A stretch of 64,000 nucleotides of DNA from Tethya wilhelma (lineage: Eukaryota > Porifera > Demospongiae > Tethyida > Tethyidae): contig CAXIPT010000001.1 in NCBI GenBank assembly GCA_964030475.1, positions 7,773,687-7,837,686 on the forward strand, written 5' to 3'. Position numbers and translations under genes: made by a program. Shown piece after piece: positions 53,345 through 64,000 of this stretch (position 1 is the stretch's first letter; each line of letters starts with the position of its first letter). The notes under the pieces were generated by a model, which did no database searches, had not been told where the DNA came from, and saw only the letters and a program-made list of their open reading frames with translations.

Positions 53345-54756
53345 CTAATAACTGTCTTGTATCTGCTGTACTATGATCTTTCTTTCTTCAGGTGTTCTAA
53401 TGTTATAAACTACAGTGGCTTTATTTAGACTAGGATAGGTCTCCTGCAATGCTTCCATCCACTCCATCAAGCTCTCCTGGTTAGCTGGCTGACACATGCA
53501 CACACCAAGAATTGGATCTGCATGTAGATACAAAAAGTCAAATACTGACATGATACTATCAGGATAGATGGGAACTGTATGTACCAAAGGGAATCAAGTT
53601 CAATTTTTGTTGTCATGAATTGTTTTGTTTGGTTAGTGCCCTTACCTTCAGCCATTTCTTTGGACAACCGAAGTGTGTAGTAAAACTGCTGTACACTGTG
53701 CAGCCACAATCGATGGGGACCATCTACATAGAGTAAGATGTCACGAGCATTTTCCAGTGAGTCCAGGAGATCTCTCTGCTGTCTTGTTGCACCACTCAAT
53801 AAATAGCTTGATACTTCATCATCACTATCACACATCTGCAGTAAACAAACAAACAAACAAACAAACAAACAAACAAAAACTGTAGCTGAACAATCAACAT
53901 TGCACATTAGTGTAATAATATTGTAGGCAAAATACCTAATTCCAAGTTAATTCTGTCATGCCTAGTTCACCTTGTGTTGAATTATTTCTCCATCTTTTCC
54001 AATGATTCTGTTCAGAGTGAGCTTTGACAGCTCAAATGGATCAGTAGGCATATCACCCTCAATCCTATAAGGATCGATATCTTTGTACACTTCAAACAAG
54101 TACATCATTCGTATGCACTTCTCCATGGGAAAACTTGACTTTCCGAACACATCACGGATGATATCATACGTCTCAAAATTAGGCTTTACTCCATGATCCT
54201 CCATCTTAGTGAGAAGCTCAAGTGCCAGTTCAAGCTGAGGTAGAGAACGAGGCCAAAATGCATCCAGCATTCTCCTTGGAGCAAATCTACCCTTTGGGAA
54301 GATATCCAGTATTCTATTGTATGTGGCAAGATCTTTCTCAAGCCCAAATTCATCCATCCTAATCATTGCCAGTCTGATGAAGCTCACATGACCCTTACGA
54401 TACTTCTCTCTCGATACAAACTCATTCAATGCTAGAGAGAACTGATCACGATTCCCCATGCTTGTTTTAAGTTTAGCAGAATCAATGAGAGCATTGTATT
54501 GGGATTTCACTAATGAGTTCGGGATACTAGGATGTACTGGCTGTTCTGTAGTATCTTGTTTGGAATCTGGTGATGATCTGTTTTGGTGCAGGGCAGTTTG
54601 CTGAGACTCCTGAAGAGTTACATTTGATGTATGGAGGCTGCTTTTGAAACATAGAATAGAGCTGGCATAGAAATGGCTGGACTGGGCAATCAGAGCTTTC
54701 TGAATCAGTCTACTTTTGAGCAGGAGCCCAGAAGAGAAGAGCTGCTTGGAAGCCAT
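53345..54756 (-). CDS. ECSIT: ECSIT homolog, complete
   Basis: Three exons on minus: 53971-54756 (ATG 54756), 53646-53835 and 53345-53574; about 402 residues (human ~430). Exon 1 starts with a basic Ser-rich mitochondrial-type leader (MASKQLFSSGLLLKSRLIQK). It then has the PPR-like helical domain: DLATYNRILDIFPKGRFAPR, LLTKMEDHGVKPNFETYDII, RDVFGKSSFPMEKCIRMMYL and DPYRIEGDMPTDPFELSKL. Exon 2 has YVDGPHRLWLHSVQQFYYTL. Exon 3 has PILGVCMCQPANQESLMEWM and EALQETYPSLNKATVVYNI, matching the ECSIT C-terminal domain. ECSIT acts in mitochondrial complex I assembly and in Toll/BMP signalling in other animals. The stop is only about 110 bp from the likely RPSA start. It is divergent from H3.3 at 55071. 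Confidence 0.88.
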
Positions 54757-55588
<832 letters not shown>

Positions 55589-55937
55589 TTTGTTGGACGT
55601 TGTTAACAAAGGACTTGAGATATAAATGATTACCGAGCATACCCCCTGTGTTCATAGTTTTATTTAACTTATCACACCCTTTTTGCCATCTGTGTCATTT
55701 TTCTTCATGTAAAACTAATGTCTGAATGTTTCTTACTTTGATTTATTTTATCCCCCAGTTAGTAATACATGATTTGTTGCATGGTGCTTGTGAAATCCAT
55801 GAATTGAAGTGGAACCTATAGATTGTCAAATGTGGTTGCGTAATGGTCACATGATATACACGGGCTACTTCTATTTAATGCGCATCATAGTGCGGAGTTC
55901 TTTCGCGAATCTCTAGTGAAAAACCAAGCAATCAAAC
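55589..55937. promoter_or_regulatory. H3.3 3' flank / copine 5' flank
   Basis: About 350 bp between the H3.3 stop and the copine start, both on +. No histone stem-loop was noticed, in keeping with H3.3. Duplicated at 57992-58363. Confidence 0.4.
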
Positions 55938-56139
55938 ATGGCACAATACCAAGGAGGACCTACATTTGCACCGAAAGAAGCTTTCTCCAAGGTGGAGTTG
56001 TCTATATCTTGTTCCAATTTAAAGGATTTGGACCATTTCTCAAAGAGTGACCCTGCTCTGTTCTTCTATGAGAAAAAAGGTACTCAGTGGGTACTGTTAG
56101 GAAGAACTGAAGTCATTGATAACAACCTAAATCCCAAGG
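55938..56139 (+). pseudogene. copine exon 1, orphan copy cut at the gap
   Basis: ATG 55938 with MAQYQGGPTFAPKEAFSKVE and ISCSNLKDLDHFSKSDPALF, the start of the first C2 domain, ending at the NPK|GTAAAT splice donor. No further copine exon follows before the single N at 56342. It is a near-identical twin of 58364-58564, which does continue. It is either a haplotype duplicate or a real truncated duplication. Confidence 0.8.
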
Positions 56140-56380
56140 TAAATGTAGTGATACACTGAGAATTTATACAAATCATTGTGCAAAATATTATAGCAATTGT
56201 GGTACAGTACCTAGTGCCTGCACTTCATCTGTCTATGCTCCACCCAACATTTTGTTGCAGGGCTTGTATATATGTACGTTACACAAATTAGCAGCCCTAT
56301 CTTGATAAACATTGTTGAGAAAGATTTGAGTCTTGATCATTNTACTTAATTCCAAGTTAATTTTGTCATGCCTAGTTCAC

Positions 56381-57154
56381 CTTATGTTGAATTATCTCTC
56401 CATCTTTTCCAGTGATTCTGTTCAGAGTGAGCTTTGACAGCTCAAATGGATCGGTAGGCATATCACCCTCAATCCTATAAGGATCGATATCTTTGTACAC
56501 TTCAAACAAGTACATCATTCGTATGCACTTCTCCATGGGAAAACTTGACTTTCCGAACACATCACGGATGATATCATACGTCTCAAAGTTAGGCTTTACT
56601 CCATGATCCTCCATCTTAGTGAGCAGCTCAAGTGCCAGTTCAAGCTGAGGTAGAGAACGAGGCCAAAATGCATCCAGCATTCTCCTTGGAGCAAATCTAC
56701 CCTTGGGGAAGATATCCAGTATTCTATTGTATGTGGCAAGATCTTTCTCAAGACCAAATTCATCCATCCTAATCATTGCCAGTCTGATGAAGCTCACATG
56801 ACCCTTACGATACTTCTCTCTCAATACAAACTCATTCAATGCTAGAGAGAACTGATCACGATTCCCCATGCTTGTTTTAAGTTTAGCAGAATCAATAAGA
56901 GCATTGTATTGGGATTTCACTAATGAGTTCGGGATACTAGGATGCACTGGCTGTTCTGTAGTACCTTGTTTGGAATCTGGTGATGATTTGTTTTGGTGCA
57001 GGGCAGTTTGCTGAGACTCCTGAAGAGTTACATTTGATGTATGGAGGCTACTTTTGAAACACAGAGTAGAGCTGGCATAGAAATGGCTGGACTGGGCAAT
57101 CAGAGCTTTCTGAATCAACAGGAGGCCAGAAGAGAAGAGCTGCTTGGAAGCCAT
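56381..57154 (-). pseudogene. ECSIT exon 1 only, second copy
   Basis: ATG 57154; encodes the leader and PPR-like domain, nearly identical to exon 1 at 53971-54756. It lacks four residues of the leader (after GLLL) and has a few substitutions (for example KSSPDSKQGT for RSSPDSKQDT). Exons 2 and 3 are absent because the sequence hits the N at 56342. As assembled it cannot encode a full ECSIT. Confidence 0.85.
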
Positions 57155-57991
<837 letters not shown>

Positions 57992-58363
57992 TTTGTTGGA
58001 CATTGATAACAAAGGACTTGAGATATAAATGATTACCGAGCATACCCCCTGTGTTCATAGTTTTATTTAACTTATCACACCCTTTTTGCCATCTGTGTCA
58101 TTTTTCTTCATGTAAAACAAATGTCTGAATGTTTCTTACTTGATTTATTTTATCCCCCAGTTAGTAATACATGATTTATTGCATGGTGCTTGTGAAATCC
58201 ATGAATTGAAGTGGAACCTGTAGATTGTCATTTCATTCTGATGTGGTTACGTAATGGTCACATGATATACACGGGCTGCTTCTATTTGATGCGCATCATA
58301 GTGGGGAGTTCTCTTACGAATCTCTAGTACATAGTGAGTAGCCAAAGAACCAGGCTATCAAAC
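57992..58363. promoter_or_regulatory. H3.3 3' flank / copine 5' flank, second copy
   Basis: Diverged copy of 55589-55937; includes a short insertion TTTCATTCTGA near 58230 absent from copy 1. Confidence 0.4.
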
Positions 58364-63701
<5,338 letters not shown>

Positions 63702-63713
63702 TAGAGGAGGGTT

Positions 63714-64000
63714 AGCCTCGTTCCCAGGCCCAAAAGAAGGCCTGGTATCTATTGACTGCGCATGTACCAGTTTGTACCCAAAATCTGGGTACATCGTAAA
63801 TTTCACCGTAAAATTGTACATATACTCTGTTGACTGGATTACGTCATAGGTATTTTTCAAAGCGCTAGGCATAGAAAAGCTAAACGAACGCTTTGCTCTT
63901 TCCAAGCACTTACTTGATGTATTTCCAGAAGAAAAGAGTGAAATAGCAGCAGTAGCCAACCCAGGTAGGACTGTAGATCAATCTTTTTTTCGCTGGAATT
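63714..64000. mobile_element. probable DNA-transposon end, AGCCTCGT family
   Basis: Begins AGCCTCGTTCCCAGGCC, the same terminal word as the hairpin element at 62595, followed by an AAAGAAGGCCTGG partial inverted repeat. Downstream, 63850-63960 is open and could encode FKALGIEKLNERFALSKHLL, between an AG and a GT, which does not match copine. It may be part of the element's protein. Truncated by the window end. Confidence 0.35.

Noticed and set aside
63850..63962. Copine exon 13
   Set aside because: An AG...GT-bounded open stretch, but its sequence does not match the copine VWA continuation and it lies inside a probable transposon.

Overview
The window is animal nuclear DNA, most probably from a demosponge (Amphimedon-like). 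This is an inference. It rests on AT-rich sequence with short GT-AG introns, dense gene packing, metazoan genes (H3.3, ECSIT, RPSA, copine, a VWA/EGF-repeat protein), and an expansion of cysteine-rich-domain-free class C (GABA-B-like) receptors next to intronless NHL-propeller genes. (CA)n and (GA)n microsatellites are abundant. One 30-base gap (49236-49265) and seven single-base gaps (11906, 18650, 21536, 25077, 33406, 56342, 62940) look like contig joins.

Layout. 1-6453: three tandem GABA-B-like receptor loci on + (one partial, one frameshifted, one intact). 6750-8400: a scrambled NHL pseudogene. 8934-11474: intact NHL gene on -. 11624-13450: an LTR-like scrap, a single-base gap, then an inverted partial copy of the third receptor. 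13451-17700: a two-ORF LINE with a PHD-finger ORF1. 18755-25076: the 3' part of a secreted VWA/EGF gene on -, one EGF per exon. 25078-30892: two more NHL genes on -. 31708-32517: an intronless hydroxyethylthiazole kinase gene (thiM). 32958-33304: an orphan last exon. 33407-35583: the 5' part of the VWA/EGF gene, including a second, apparently identical copy of exons 2-3. 35757-36905: a noncoding direct repeat. 36926-39674 and 39926-41134: a methyltransferase and a PM20D2-like peptidase, head to head. 41328-41948: a probable UQCC4/CCSMST1-like mitochondrial protein. 42272-47494: two more GABA-B-like receptors (one frameshifted, one intact). 49362-53236: RPSA. 53345-58760: ECSIT / H3.3 / copine exon 1 present twice in tandem. 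58364-64000: copine, its introns loaded with small transposons.

Two gene families dominate and are shuffled together: the receptor family (six loci, two clearly intact) and the NHL family (three long ORFs plus a pseudogene). Both are intronless and show local near-identity suggestive of gene conversion. The housekeeping part (methyltransferase to copine) has ordinary multi-exon genes with shared or very short promoters.

Major caution: five of the duplications end exactly at single-N positions. The ECSIT-H3.3-copine duplication, the VWA exon duplication and the inverted receptor copy are therefore at least as likely to be unmerged haplotypes or misjoined contigs as real duplications. No bacterial-type operons, CRISPR arrays, rRNA genes or convincing functional tRNA genes were seen.
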